Below, in pieces: positions 15,039 to 23,560 of a stretch of DNA of 52,103 nt. A program made the position numbers and the translations under genes. The DNA comes from Clostridiales bacterium UBA7273 (lineage in GTDB: Bacteria > Bacillota > Clostridia > Oscillospirales > Oscillospiraceae), in NCBI GenBank assembly GCA_002472405.1, contig DKRV01000019.1, forward strand, positions 17,185-69,287, given 5' to 3'. How positions within the stretch are numbered: the stretch's first letter is position 1; each line of letters opens with the position of its first letter. The notes beneath the pieces were generated by a model. That model did no database searches. It was given only the letters and a program-made list of their open reading frames with translations, and was not told the DNA's origin.

Positions 15039-16594
15039 GCTTTACATATCCAAACGAGAATAAGCCTGCGCTCGACAATATAACGATGTCGATACCTGAG
15101 GGCAGGATCACGCTTATCTGCGGAGCCAGCGGCAGCGGCAAAAGCACGCTCCTGCGCAGGCTCAAGACCTGCCTTGCCGACCATGGCAAGGCCGAGGGCG
15201 ATGTGCTGTTTTTCGGCAAAGCGCTCGACGATATTGGTCAGGCCGAGCAGGCACGGAGAATAGGCTTTGTTTTTCAGCACCCGGATGATCAGATAGTCAC
15301 CGACAAGGTATTCCACGAGCTTGCCTTCGGGCCTGAAAGCCTTGGCTGGGATCAGGCGCGAATGCGCCTTGCGGTTGCTGAAATGGCAAGCTATTTCGGA
15401 TTAGACGAGCTGTTTGAAAAAAACGTCGCGGAGCTATCCGGCGGCCAGAAGCAGCTTATAAACCTGGCGTCCGCTGCCGTGCTGCGGCCGGATGTGCTGA
15501 TCCTAGATGAGCCGACAAGTCAGCTCGACCCTATTGCGGCGGCCGACTTTCTCGGCACTCTTCGCAAAATGAGCGAGGATCTCGGCCTGACGGTTATTTT
15601 GACCGAGCATCGCCTTGAGGAAGCTCTGCCGATGGCGGACATGCTCGCCGTGCTCGACGAAGGGCGGCTCATAGCGTTCGGCGAGCCGAAAAAAACGGTC
15701 ATGCAGGTGAAAAACAGCGCGGTTTTTGAGTCGATGCCGGCTGCCGTGCAGATATTTGCGGCCGTTGACGGCGAGGGCGACGCACCGCTCACGGTGAGCG
15801 ATGCAAGGGCGTTTATCGCATTGCGCGCACGCACTTCCGTAAAAGGTGAACAGCCGTCTGTCGAGACTTGCCCGGAAACAGCAGCAGAGTTGAAAAACTG
15901 CTGGTTCAGATATGAAAAAAATGCGCCGGATATCCTGCGCGGACTGAGCCTCACGCTTCATAAGGGCGAAATTTTTGCGCTCCTCGGCGGCAACGGCTCT
16001 GGGAAAAGCACAACTGCCGGTCTGCTGTCTGGAAGGCTAAAACCATATCGCGGCAAGGTGAAAACCAACGGTTTGCGCGTGGCTGCGCTGCCGCAGGATC
16101 CGCGCGAGCTTTTCGTTAAGGACACGGTGCTCGACGAGCTGAAAGAGCTTAATCCGGAAGAGGCGTCGCTTTCGCATGTTACGGAGCTTTTGGAGCTTGA
16201 AGGCGTGCTTTCGCGCCACCCGTTTGATATATCCGGCGGCGAGCAGCAGCGCCTTGCACTCGGAAAAGTGCTGCTTACCGCACCCGATGTGCTGCTTCTT
16301 GACGAGCCGACAAAGGGAATGGACGGTGAGTTTAAGCGCCGCTTCGGCGAGCTTCTGTCCCGTCTCAAGGCTGAGGGCAAAACCATATTCCTCGTAAGCC
16401 ACGACATCGAGTTCTGCGCGCAATGCGCCGATTGCTGTGCCCTGCTGTTTCGCGGTGAAATTGTCTGCAGGAGCGCACCGCGCAAGTTTTTCTCCGGCAA
16501 TTTCTTTTACACTACGGCGGCTGCCAGGCTCAGCCGCGGCATGATTGAAAACGCGGTCCTCACCGGGGAGGTGATCGAATGCCTCAAACAGTGA
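15011..16594 (+). CDS. ecfA: ECF transporter ATPase, two domains fused (EcfA-EcfA')
   Basis: A 527-residue tandem ABC ATPase. Domain 1: Walker A GASGSGKST (38-46), LSGGQKQ, and LILDEPTSQLD. Domain 2: GGNGSGKST near 324, ISGGEQQ, and LLLDEPTKGMD. In many Firmicutes EcfA and EcfA' are separate shared subunits; a dedicated fused pair next to its own T and S genes marks a stand-alone (group I) ECF transporter. It overlaps ecfT by 28 bases and the S-component gene by 16 bases. GCAAAGGAGG lies just before its ATG, inside ecfT. Confidence 0.94.
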   Translation: MAAFEIRDLSFTYPNENKPALDNITMSIPEGRITLICGASGSGKSTLLRRLKTCLADHGKAEGDVLFFGKALDDIGQAEQARRIGFVFQHPDDQIVTDKVFHELAFGPESLGWDQARMRLAVAEMASYFGLDELFEKNVAELSGGQKQLINLASAAVLRPDVLILDEPTSQLDPIAAADFLGTLRKMSEDLGLTVILTEHRLEEALPMADMLAVLDEGRLIAFGEPKKTVMQVKNSAVFESMPAAVQIFAAVDGEGDAPLTVSDARAFIALRARTSVKGEQPSVETCPETAAELKNCWFRYEKNAPDILRGLSLTLHKGEIFALLGGNGSGKSTTAGLLSGRLKPYRGKVKTNGLRVAALPQDPRELFVKDTVLDELKELNPEEASLSHVTELLELEGVLSRHPFDISGGEQQRLALGKVLLTAPDVLLLDEPTKGMDGEFKRRFGELLSRLKAEGKTIFLVSHDIEFCAQCADCCALLFRGEIVCRSAPRKFFSGNFFYTTAAARLSRGMIENAVLTGEVIECLKQ

Positions 16595-17280
16595 AAAAAA
16601 GCCGCGTGACCGTGACGCTTACGGTGATTGTGCTTTCGGCCGCCGCAATCGCGGTCGAAACATGGCTGTGGAGCAGTCGAAAATACTACCTAACGTCGGT
16701 TATCATCATACTGCTTGCAATGCTGCCGTTTTTTGCACGGTTTGAGGGGCGGCGGCCGCAGGTGCGCGAGATTGTGCTGCTTGCGGTCATGACGGCGTTT
16801 GCCGTGGCAGGAAGAGTGGCTTTCTATTGGGCGCCGCAGTTTAAGCCCGTGTGCGCCATTGTCATTCTCACGGCCGCTGCGTTCAACGCCGAGGCAGGTT
16901 TTATAACCGGAGCCGCGGCAGGGCTTATATCAAATATGTTTTTCGGCCAGGGGCCGTGGACGCCGTGGCAGATGTTCGGCTTCGGGCTCGTCGGCTTTTT
17001 TGCCGGTGTTTTGTTCGGCGGCAGGGAAGTGAAAACGGTTCCGATGCTGGTATACGGTTTCTTCTCCGTGCTTATTATCTACGGCGTTTTGCTCGACACA
17101 GGATCGCTTTTTATGTATTCGCAGGAGGTCAGCCTCAAGGCCCTGCTTGCCATGTATGCCTCCGGATTTACGTTCAATCTTATCCATGCGTCGGGCACCG
17201 TTGTGTTCCTGCTTTTGCTGCAAAAGCCTGTGCTTTCCAAGCTCAGGCGCATCAAAATTAAATACGGAATGCTTCAATAG
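16579..17280 (+). CDS. ECF transporter S component, probable corrinoid specificity
   Basis: A 233-residue integral membrane protein with about six helices and the S-component pattern NMFFGQGPWTPWQMFG in the helix-4 region, preceded by AAAGLIS, which contacts EcfT. Overlap with ecfA by 16 bases shows it is last in the riboswitch operon. The riboswitch and DUF4430 partner argue for cobalamin or another corrinoid, as for CbrT-type transporters. Sequence alone cannot exclude cobinamide, dimethylbenzimidazole, cobalt or another ligand. Confidence 0.82.
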   Translation: MPQTVKKSRVTVTLTVIVLSAAAIAVETWLWSSRKYYLTSVIIILLAMLPFFARFEGRRPQVREIVLLAVMTAFAVAGRVAFYWAPQFKPVCAIVILTAAAFNAEAGFITGAAAGLISNMFFGQGPWTPWQMFGFGLVGFFAGVLFGGREVKTVPMLVYGFFSVLIIYGVLLDTGSLFMYSQEVSLKALLAMYASGFTFNLIHASGTVVFLLLLQKPVLSKLRRIKIKYGMLQ

Positions 17281-17533
17281 TGCATTCACCGGCAAAATGT
17301 GCAGATACAGGCAAAACTGTGTCTGCACATTTTGAGCATCAAAATGGCTGGAAGCATGCCGAAATTGCATTTTTGCGGTTAATGGTGCAAAATCGCAAAT
17401 CGGCAGCAGAAAATGCACTGATTTCAGTTCAAAACTTTTAAGAAAATATTTCGTTTGACTAAATTCACAAAAAATATGCGCAATTTTTGTGAATTATTAA
17501 GTACGCTTATCTTGAAATTAACAAGCAGAATTG
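17281..17533. other. Intergenic region with TGCA/GCAAAA motifs
   Basis: No coding sequence. The first 150 bases repeat the motif type of 200-470: GCAAAATGTGCAG, TCTGCACATTTTG, GGTGCAAAATCGC and AGAAAATGCACTG. A loose inverted repeat of the form TGTGCAG...CTGCACA (17297-17330) may act as a weak terminator for the ECF operon. The rest is AT-rich sequence ahead of the promoter at 17534. Confidence 0.5.
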
Positions 17534-17562
17534 TTGACGGAAAAATTGCAGGATGCTACAAT
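17534..17562 (+). promoter_or_regulatory. Promoter of the P-loop/kor gene block
   Basis: TTGACG (17534-17539), 17 bases, extended -10 TGC-TACAAT (17557-17562). Confidence 0.75.
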
Positions 17563-17607
17563 ATAAGAGCTTCAAAGCGTTCATATAATGAACGGAGGTA
17601 ACCGGCA

Positions 17608-18348
17608 ATGAAGAATGTTAAAGTCCTCATCGGCAACTACGGCAGCGGCAAAAGCGAGCTTGCGCTCAACTTTGCGATGCAGGCCGCAGCTCGCGGAGAC
17701 AGGACAGAACTTATAGACCTTGATATGGTCAACACATATTTCAGACTTACCGAGCGCGGCAAGATGGTCGAGCAGAAGGAGATAAGGCTTGTCTCTCCTA
17801 ACTATGCATGCTCCGGTATCGAAACGCTCTCGCTTCCGGCGGAGGTCGCTTCGGCCTTCGTCCTTGAATGGGACACGGTAGTGTTCGACGTCGGCGGAGA
17901 TGATGTCGGCGCAACGGCGCTCGGCAGATATCATCAGGATTTCGTCGATCTTGAGCCGGGCTCGCTCGAGGTGCTCAACGTCGTCAATATCCGCAGACCG
18001 CTTTCCGGCACGGTTGAGAAGCTCATAAGACTTCAGGAGGGAATGCAGGCGCATTCAAGACTCCAGATAACAGGCATGATCAACAACGCAAACCTTGCAA
18101 CGGAAACAAGCGTTGAGGAGCTGCGCGACGGATACAAGATGCTCAAGGAAGTCTCTGACAGGACGGGTATCCCCGTGGCATATACGACAGGCAAAAAGGA
18201 TCTGCTTGAACAGTTCCTCGCCGAAGGGCACGATCCGAAGTATATCGGCAAGCCAATCCCCATAGACGTGTACATGCACCGTGACTGGGATTCGTACATT
18301 AAATACGGACTGCACACTGTCGATCCGCAGAAAAACTTCAAGCATTAA
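17608..18348 (+). CDS. P-loop NTPase (CobQ/MinD/ParA-like) linked to kor genes
   Basis: A 246-residue soluble protein with Walker A GNYGSGKSE near residues 9-17 and a Walker B-like VVFDVGGDDVG near residues 92-102, in the SIMIBI/ParA-CobQ style. The deviant P-loop (GSGKS rather than KGGxGKT) and a conserved C-terminal half (GIPVAYTTGKKD) set it apart from true ParA. There is a good RBS (AACGGAGG) and its own promoter. It sits 71 bases upstream of the ferredoxin gene of a 2-oxoacid oxidoreductase. A role in assembly or regulation of that enzyme is only a guess from position. Confidence 0.75.
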   Translation: MKNVKVLIGNYGSGKSELALNFAMQAAARGDRTELIDLDMVNTYFRLTERGKMVEQKEIRLVSPNYACSGIETLSLPAEVASAFVLEWDTVVFDVGGDDVGATALGRYHQDFVDLEPGSLEVLNVVNIRRPLSGTVEKLIRLQEGMQAHSRLQITGMINNANLATETSVEELRDGYKMLKEVSDRTGIPVAYTTGKKDLLEQFLAEGHDPKYIGKPIPIDVYMHRDWDSYIKYGLHTVDPQKNFKH

Positions 18349-18419
18349 TTGCGCGACCCCGCTTTATGCGGATTTAAATAAATTAGCAAAAAGCAAAAAT
18401 AAAGAAAAGAGGTAGCAAA

Positions 18420-18629
18420 ATGGTAAAGGTAACCATCAATGAGAACCTGTGCAAGGGCTGCGGTCTCTGTGCAAGAGCTTGCCCCAAGGGTTGCATTGAA
18501 CTTTCCAAGGCAAAAATCAACGCAAAAGGCTATCACCCGGCAGAGGTTGTAAAACCTGAAGAGTGCATCGGCTGCGCATCCTGCGCACGCACTTGCCCCG
18601 ACGTGGTAATCCACATCGAGAAGGATTAA
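18420..18629 (+). CDS. korD: 2-oxoacid:ferredoxin oxidoreductase delta subunit (2[4Fe-4S] ferredoxin)
   Basis: A 69-residue bacterial-type ferredoxin with two complete cluster motifs, CKGCGLCARACPKGC and CIGCASCARTCP. It accepts electrons from the TPP-dependent oxidative decarboxylation carried out by the following subunits. AGAGGTAG precedes the ATG, and korA starts 13 bases after its stop with AAGGAGG in the gap. Confidence 0.93.
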   Translation: MVKVTINENLCKGCGLCARACPKGCIELSKAKINAKGYHPAEVVKPEECIGCASCARTCPDVVIHIEKD

Positions 18630-18642
18630 GGAGGAAATTATA

Positions 18643-19728
18643 ATGGCAAAAACTCTTATGAAGGGTAGCGAAGCTATTGCAGAGGCAGCCATCAGAGCTG
18701 GCGCTCGTTATTTCTTCGGCTATCCCATCACCCCGCAGACTGAGATTCCTGAATACATGTCCGCTCGTATGTTTGATCCCGACGTAAACGGCTGCTTCCT
18801 GCAGGCAGAGTCCGAAGTCGCGGCAATCAACATGATCTACGGCGCAGCCGGCACCGGCGCCCGTGCGATCACTTCCTCCTCCAGCCCCGGTATATCCCTG
18901 AAGCAGGAAGGCATTTCCTACTGCGCAGGTGCAATGCTTCCCTGCGTTATCCTGAACGTAATGCGCGGCGGCCCCGGCCTCGGCAACATTCAGGCTTCCC
19001 AGGGCGACTACTTCCAGGCTGTCAAGGGCGGCGGCAACGGTGACTACCACCTGCTGACCTACGCACCCTCTTCCGTTCAGGAAGCAGTTGACATCATGAT
19101 GTTCGCTTACGACAAGGCAGAGCAGTACCGTATCCCCGTACTGTTCATCGCAGACGGCATCATCGCTCAGATGATGGAGCCTGTTGAGATGCCCGAGATG
19201 GTCGATTTCAAGATCGATCCCGAGAAGAAGCCTTGGGCTTGCACCGGCTGGAAGCCCGGCGACGATCCCGAGAAGCGCGGCGTCATCAACTCCATTTACA
19301 TCGATACTGAGTCCCTCTCCGAGCACAACGCAGTCCTGCAGGCAATGTACGCTGAGGTCACCAAGAACGAGCAGATGTGGGAAAACTACAACTGCGAAGG
19401 CGCAGAGTACATCATCACCGCATTCGGCACTGTCGCTCGTATCGCAAAGTCTGCTATTGATCAGCTCAAGGCAGAAGGCATCAACGTCGGTCTGGTACGT
19501 CCCATCACCGTATGGCCGTTCCCGTACAAGGCTGTTGCAGATGCAGTCAATGCTGACGGCGTGAAGGCAGTTCTCGACGTAGAGCTGAACGAAGGCCAGA
19601 TGATCGAAGACGTTAAGATCGCTGTCAACGGCGCAAAGCCCATTGATTTCTTCGGCCATTGCGGCTCCCAGATGCCCACCACCGACGAGATCGTTGCAAA
19701 GATCAAGAGCATGAAGGAGGGTAAATAA
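18643..19728 (+). CDS. korA: 2-oxoacid:ferredoxin oxidoreductase alpha subunit
   Basis: A 361-residue subunit of the VorB/KorA type, carrying the pyrimidine-binding and transketolase-C-like domains: GYPITPQTEIPEYM near residue 27, AESEVAAINMIYGA near 52, and LVRPITVWPF near 285. It joins korD, korB and korC to make a heterotetramer that oxidises a 2-oxoacid (2-oxoglutarate or branched-chain) with CoA to acyl-CoA, CO2 and reduced ferredoxin. Substrate cannot be settled by eye. Codon choice is unusually biased (GCA, CGT/CGC, CTG, TCC), suggesting high expression. Confidence 0.9.
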   Translation: MAKTLMKGSEAIAEAAIRAGARYFFGYPITPQTEIPEYMSARMFDPDVNGCFLQAESEVAAINMIYGAAGTGARAITSSSSPGISLKQEGISYCAGAMLPCVILNVMRGGPGLGNIQASQGDYFQAVKGGGNGDYHLLTYAPSSVQEAVDIMMFAYDKAEQYRIPVLFIADGIIAQMMEPVEMPEMVDFKIDPEKKPWACTGWKPGDDPEKRGVINSIYIDTESLSEHNAVLQAMYAEVTKNEQMWENYNCEGAEYIITAFGTVARIAKSAIDQLKAEGINVGLVRPITVWPFPYKAVADAVNADGVKAVLDVELNEGQMIEDVKIAVNGAKPIDFFGHCGSQMPTTDEIVAKIKSMKEGK

Positions 19729-20490
19729 ATGTCCGTAGTATTTGAGAGAACTAAACTCCTTACCGATAAGACTTTCCATTACTGCCCCGGCTGCAACCAC
19801 GGCATTATCCACCGCCTGGTAGCAGAGTCCATTGAGGAGCTCGAAAAGGAAGGCGTTATCGAAGAAGGTAAGGTCATCGGCGTAGCACCTGTCGGCTGCT
19901 CCGTATTTGCATATGATTACTTTAACTGCGATATGTACGAAGCCGCACACGGCCGCGCACCCGCAGTTGCAACCGGCGCAAAGCGCGTTGTCGGCAAGGA
20001 TACCCTCGTATTCACCTACCAGGGCGACGGCGACCTCGCTTCCATCGGTACTGCTGAGATCGTCCACGCTGCACACCGCGGCGAGCACATCTGCACCATT
20101 TTCGTCAACAATGCTATTTACGGCATGACCGGCGGCCAGATGGCTCCTACCACCCTCGTTGGTCAGAAGACCACCACTTCCCCCAAGGGTCGTGACGAGG
20201 CATGGTGCGGCGCACCTATCCGCGTTGCAGAGATGCTCTCGACCATCCCCGGCGCTTACTACATCGAGCGCTGCGCTGTCAACAACAACGCAAACATCAT
20301 GAAGACCAAGAAGGCCATCAAAAAGGCATTCACCTATCAGATGCAGGGCAAGGGCTTCTGCCTGATAGAGGTTCTTTCCACCTGCCCCACCAACTGGGGT
20401 CTCAGCCCGATCGAGGCTATGAAGTGGCTCGAAGAGAATATGATTCCTTACTATCCTCTCGGTGTTAAGAAAGACAAGGAGGCCGAATAA
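19729..20490 (+). CDS. korB: 2-oxoacid:ferredoxin oxidoreductase beta subunit (TPP-binding)
   Basis: A 253-residue TPP-binding subunit. The thiamine motif GDGDLASIG begins near residue 98 and ends in the NN of FVNNAIYGMTGGQ. A CPGCNH motif near residue 20 is usual in KorB/VorA. The ATG directly abuts the korA stop, with AAGGAGGG just inside korA as the RBS. Confidence 0.93.
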   Translation: MSVVFERTKLLTDKTFHYCPGCNHGIIHRLVAESIEELEKEGVIEEGKVIGVAPVGCSVFAYDYFNCDMYEAAHGRAPAVATGAKRVVGKDTLVFTYQGDGDLASIGTAEIVHAAHRGEHICTIFVNNAIYGMTGGQMAPTTLVGQKTTTSPKGRDEAWCGAPIRVAEMLSTIPGAYYIERCAVNNNANIMKTKKAIKKAFTYQMQGKGFCLIEVLSTCPTNWGLSPIEAMKWLEENMIPYYPLGVKKDKEAE

Positions 20491-20491
20491 T

Positions 20492-21034
20492 ATGAAAAAA
20501 GAGTTTATATTCGCCGGTTTCGGCGGTCAGGGCATGCTCCTGATCGGTAAGTTCCTTGCAATGGCTTGCATGCTCGACGGCAAGCATGTCTCCTGGCTGC
20601 CTTCCTACGGCCCTGAGATGCGCGGTGGTACCGCAAACTGCTCGGTTATCGTTTCCGACGATCCCGTTGCTTCTCCTCTGGTTGACATGGCTGATGTCGT
20701 TGTCGCCATGAACCGTCCTTCTCTGGACAAGTTCGAGGCTCACGTTAAGCCCGGCGGCGTTCTGGTTATCAACAGCTCTCTGATCGACCGCAAGGCAGAG
20801 CGCACCGACATCCAGGTCGTCTACTGCGACGCAAACCGCATTGCTGAAAGCGTTGGCAACCCCAAGGGTGCAAACGTTGCTATCCTCGGCGCACTGCTTC
20901 AGAAGGCTCCCGTCGTTGACGACGAGAAGATGAGCGAAGCAATCCGCATCGAGCTCGGCGAGCGCAAGGCAAAGTTCCTGCCCGGCAACATGAAGGCTCT
21001 TCAGGCCGGCAAGGAAGACGCTGCAAAGCAGTGA
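20492..21034 (+). CDS. korC: 2-oxoacid:ferredoxin oxidoreductase gamma subunit
   Basis: A 180-residue gamma subunit (pyruvate/ketoisovalerate oxidoreductase catalytic domain) with the characteristic FAGFGGQGMLLIGK at the N-terminus, then SYGPEMRGGTANCSV. Start at ATG 20492, one base after the korB stop, with AAGGAGG upstream inside korB. A strong terminator follows at 21052-21087, closing the operon. Confidence 0.92.
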   Translation: MKKEFIFAGFGGQGMLLIGKFLAMACMLDGKHVSWLPSYGPEMRGGTANCSVIVSDDPVASPLVDMADVVVAMNRPSLDKFEAHVKPGGVLVINSSLIDRKAERTDIQVVYCDANRIAESVGNPKGANVAILGALLQKAPVVDDEKMSEAIRIELGERKAKFLPGNMKALQAGKEDAAKQ

Positions 21035-21051
21035 TCCAAGCTTAATATACA

Positions 21052-21087
21052 AAACAGGTACGATCGAAAGACCGTACCTGTTTTTTT
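21052..21087 (+). terminator. Terminator of the kor operon
   Basis: AAACAGGTACG and CGTACCTGTTT pair around a 10-base loop and run into T7. Confidence 0.88.
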
Positions 21088-21215
21088 CTTTGCCGAAATT
21101 ATTTTCGCGCATTTCCCATGCGCAAATAACATTTCTCAACAGCACCGAGTGACACGCTTCGGAGAATTACATAAGTATAATTATTATTACTTTATGTAAA
21201 CTGCGGAGGATAAAA

Positions 21216-23549
21216 ATGGACATGAAAGGATCAATCGCGGCGATCAAGGACGCGATAACAAAAAGCGCGGCTGAGCGCACCTCGCCGGAGGTAATAAGCG
21301 CGGCTTATGCCGTTGTGCATCTTATCGGAGGTGTGCTGCTTGCATCGGCGCGCCTTCTCGGCGCAGCCGGGCCGTTCGGCATGGCGGCAGTGGCGGCGTC
21401 GGGTGCAGGGCTGAACGGTGTAGCCGCTCTCATCGGCGCTGCTATCGGCTACATAATCAGCTGCGGCCTTGCAGGCAGCATACGCTATCTTGCCGCCATC
21501 GTACTTGTTTACACGATAAGCTTTGCGTTTCAGGACACAAAGCTTGCGTCAAAAAGCGTGTTCGCGCCTGCAACGGCGGCAGTTTCCGCGCTGTCAACCG
21601 GCATTCTTTCGAGCTTCACCTCGGTGTTCACTCAGGCACCGGCAGCGGCTGTCGTGCTTATCGAAACCGTGTTTTCGTTCGGCGGCTGCTGGTTCTTCCG
21701 CGAGGCGATGAGCAGCAGAGAGCGCACGACCGAGTCCGAGGAGCTGCGCTATGCAGGAAGCGTACTTATAACCGCTGCGGTTTTACTCATGGCGGTGTCG
21801 CAGATAGAGATATTCGGTGCCATATCGCTTGGACGGCTTGCCGCGGTTCTTGTCGTCATGACCTGCACACTGCGCTGCGGCATTATGACGGGCTGCACTA
21901 TCGGAACGGCGTTCGGCATAGCAATGGATCTCACGGCCGGCGGAATGCCGTTTTACACCATGGCTTATGCCTTTGCCGGGCTGCTGTCGGGGATGTTCAA
22001 TCGCCATGGCAGACTGCTGTTTTTGCTATCGTTTATCATAGCTAATGCTGCTGCGGTTGCATGCGCGTGGGCGTTCCGGCAGGAGATGGGCGCGCTGTTT
22101 GAGGTGTTTGCGGCATCGGTCATATTCCTGCTGCTGCCCTCGGGATTTTTAAGCCGGGCAGGCTCCATGGTGCAGCCGGTCATCGGAGGCAGCGGCGAAT
22201 CGGGCTTGCGCCGATACGTTGCGCGTAAGGTGATGAGCCTGAGCGATGCTTACGGAAGCCTTTACGATATTGTCCGACGCAATGTTGAAGAGCAGTATAA
22301 CGACGCAGACCCTGCAAAGGTGTTCGACCGCGCGGCAGACAGCGTGTGCCTTAAATGTAAGGAGAAAAACCGCTGCTGGAACCGGGATTACATCGACACA
22401 CTGTCCGCACTCAACGACGCAACGCCGAAGATGCTCGACCGCGGCACGCTTGAGATAGGCGATATTCCGCGCCGCTTCACGGAAAAGTGCAAAACGCCGG
22501 AGGCATTTGTAACGGCGGTAAATGCGGAGCTGCGCGCGGCCGCATATCGCCGCCAGTTTGCCGAAACTCTGCGCGAGAGCCGCAATACCGCGTGGGGGCA
22601 GTATTCGGATATGGCGGAGATTCTCGGTTCGGTATCAAAGGAGCTTGCAGGGACAAACGGCGCAGACCACCTTGCCGAGCGACGGCTCATCCGCTATCTG
22701 CTGTCGCTGGATATTGATGCTGACGCGGCGGTATACCGCGATGCGCGCGGAAGGCTGCGCGCCGTTATTGAAAGCGGAGCGCTCGCGCGCCTTACAAAGC
22801 AGGAAGATTATCTCGAACGCCTGTCGGGGGTGCTCGGAGTTCGCCTGTGCAGGCTCAAAAGCCAAAACGACAGCGAGGCAAAGCTCGTACTCATGGAAGC
22901 CGAGCCGCTTGCCGTATCGGTAGGCATTGCGGCACTCAAGAAAAAAGGGGAGAAGGTCAGCGGCGACAGGGGAACCTATTTTAAGACCGACGCAGGTGTT
23001 CTGTGCGTTATCCTATCCGACGGAATGGGCTGCGGCGAGGCAGCGGCAAGCGAAAGCCGCCGCGTGATCGAGATACTCGAGAGCTTCCTGCGTGCAGGCG
23101 TTGACCCTGCCGTAGCCATGAAAACGCTTAACTCGGTCATGCTGCTCAAATGCGGCGATAACTGGGGCTTTGCAACGGTCGATCTGATGTGCGTGGACCT
23201 TTTCACCGGCGAAACGTGCTTTTATAAATACGGCGCTGCGCCCAGCTATGTAAACGGAAGCCGCGGCATACGCAGAATAAAGTGCGAAAACTTCGCTCCG
23301 GGCCTAAGCGGAACGGCAGGTGCGGAGCCGGATATCGTGCGAATGCGCCTAAAGCCCGGCAACACGGCGATAATTGCGTCCGACGGCGTTGTGGGTGATG
23401 ATGACGATGCGTGGCTGCGCGATATACTCACCTCCTGCGGCGACGACATGAAGCAGCTTGCGCGCGATACTCTCAAGGCCGCCGAGCACAGCAGCACATA
23501 TTCCGACGACATGACAGTACTTGCCGTGCGCGTCGAAGAGCGCGCTTAG
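21216..23549 (+). CDS. spoIIE: Stage II sporulation protein E (SpoIIE), PP2C phosphatase
   Basis: A 777-residue bifunctional sporulation protein. The N-terminal ~300 residues hold about ten membrane helices, the middle section a Cys-containing linker (CLKCKEKNRCW near 381), and the C-terminal ~220 residues a PPM/PP2C phosphatase (LSDGMGCGEAA near 600, IIASDGVVGDDDDAW near 715). In Bacillus, SpoIIE dephosphorylates SpoIIAA to activate sigma-F in the forespore and helps polar septation. GCGGAGG precedes the ATG. The upstream AT-rich gap has no clear sigma-A promoter. Confidence 0.95.
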   Translation: MDMKGSIAAIKDAITKSAAERTSPEVISAAYAVVHLIGGVLLASARLLGAAGPFGMAAVAASGAGLNGVAALIGAAIGYIISCGLAGSIRYLAAIVLVYTISFAFQDTKLASKSVFAPATAAVSALSTGILSSFTSVFTQAPAAAVVLIETVFSFGGCWFFREAMSSRERTTESEELRYAGSVLITAAVLLMAVSQIEIFGAISLGRLAAVLVVMTCTLRCGIMTGCTIGTAFGIAMDLTAGGMPFYTMAYAFAGLLSGMFNRHGRLLFLLSFIIANAAAVACAWAFRQEMGALFEVFAASVIFLLLPSGFLSRAGSMVQPVIGGSGESGLRRYVARKVMSLSDAYGSLYDIVRRNVEEQYNDADPAKVFDRAADSVCLKCKEKNRCWNRDYIDTLSALNDATPKMLDRGTLEIGDIPRRFTEKCKTPEAFVTAVNAELRAAAYRRQFAETLRESRNTAWGQYSDMAEILGSVSKELAGTNGADHLAERRLIRYLLSLDIDADAAVYRDARGRLRAVIESGALARLTKQEDYLERLSGVLGVRLCRLKSQNDSEAKLVLMEAEPLAVSVGIAALKKKGEKVSGDRGTYFKTDAGVLCVILSDGMGCGEAAASESRRVIEILESFLRAGVDPAVAMKTLNSVMLLKCGDNWGFATVDLMCVDLFTGETCFYKYGAAPSYVNGSRGIRRIKCENFAPGLSGTAGAEPDIVRMRLKPGNTAIIASDGVVGDDDDAWLRDILTSCGDDMKQLARDTLKAAEHSSTYSDDMTVLAVRVEERA

Positions 23550-23560
23550 GGTATAAAACC

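Noticed and set aside
18517..20088. 523-codon open frame antisense to korD, korA and korB
   Set aside because: Mirror-image frame caused by strong codon bias in the kor genes; the plus-strand products have clear family motifs.
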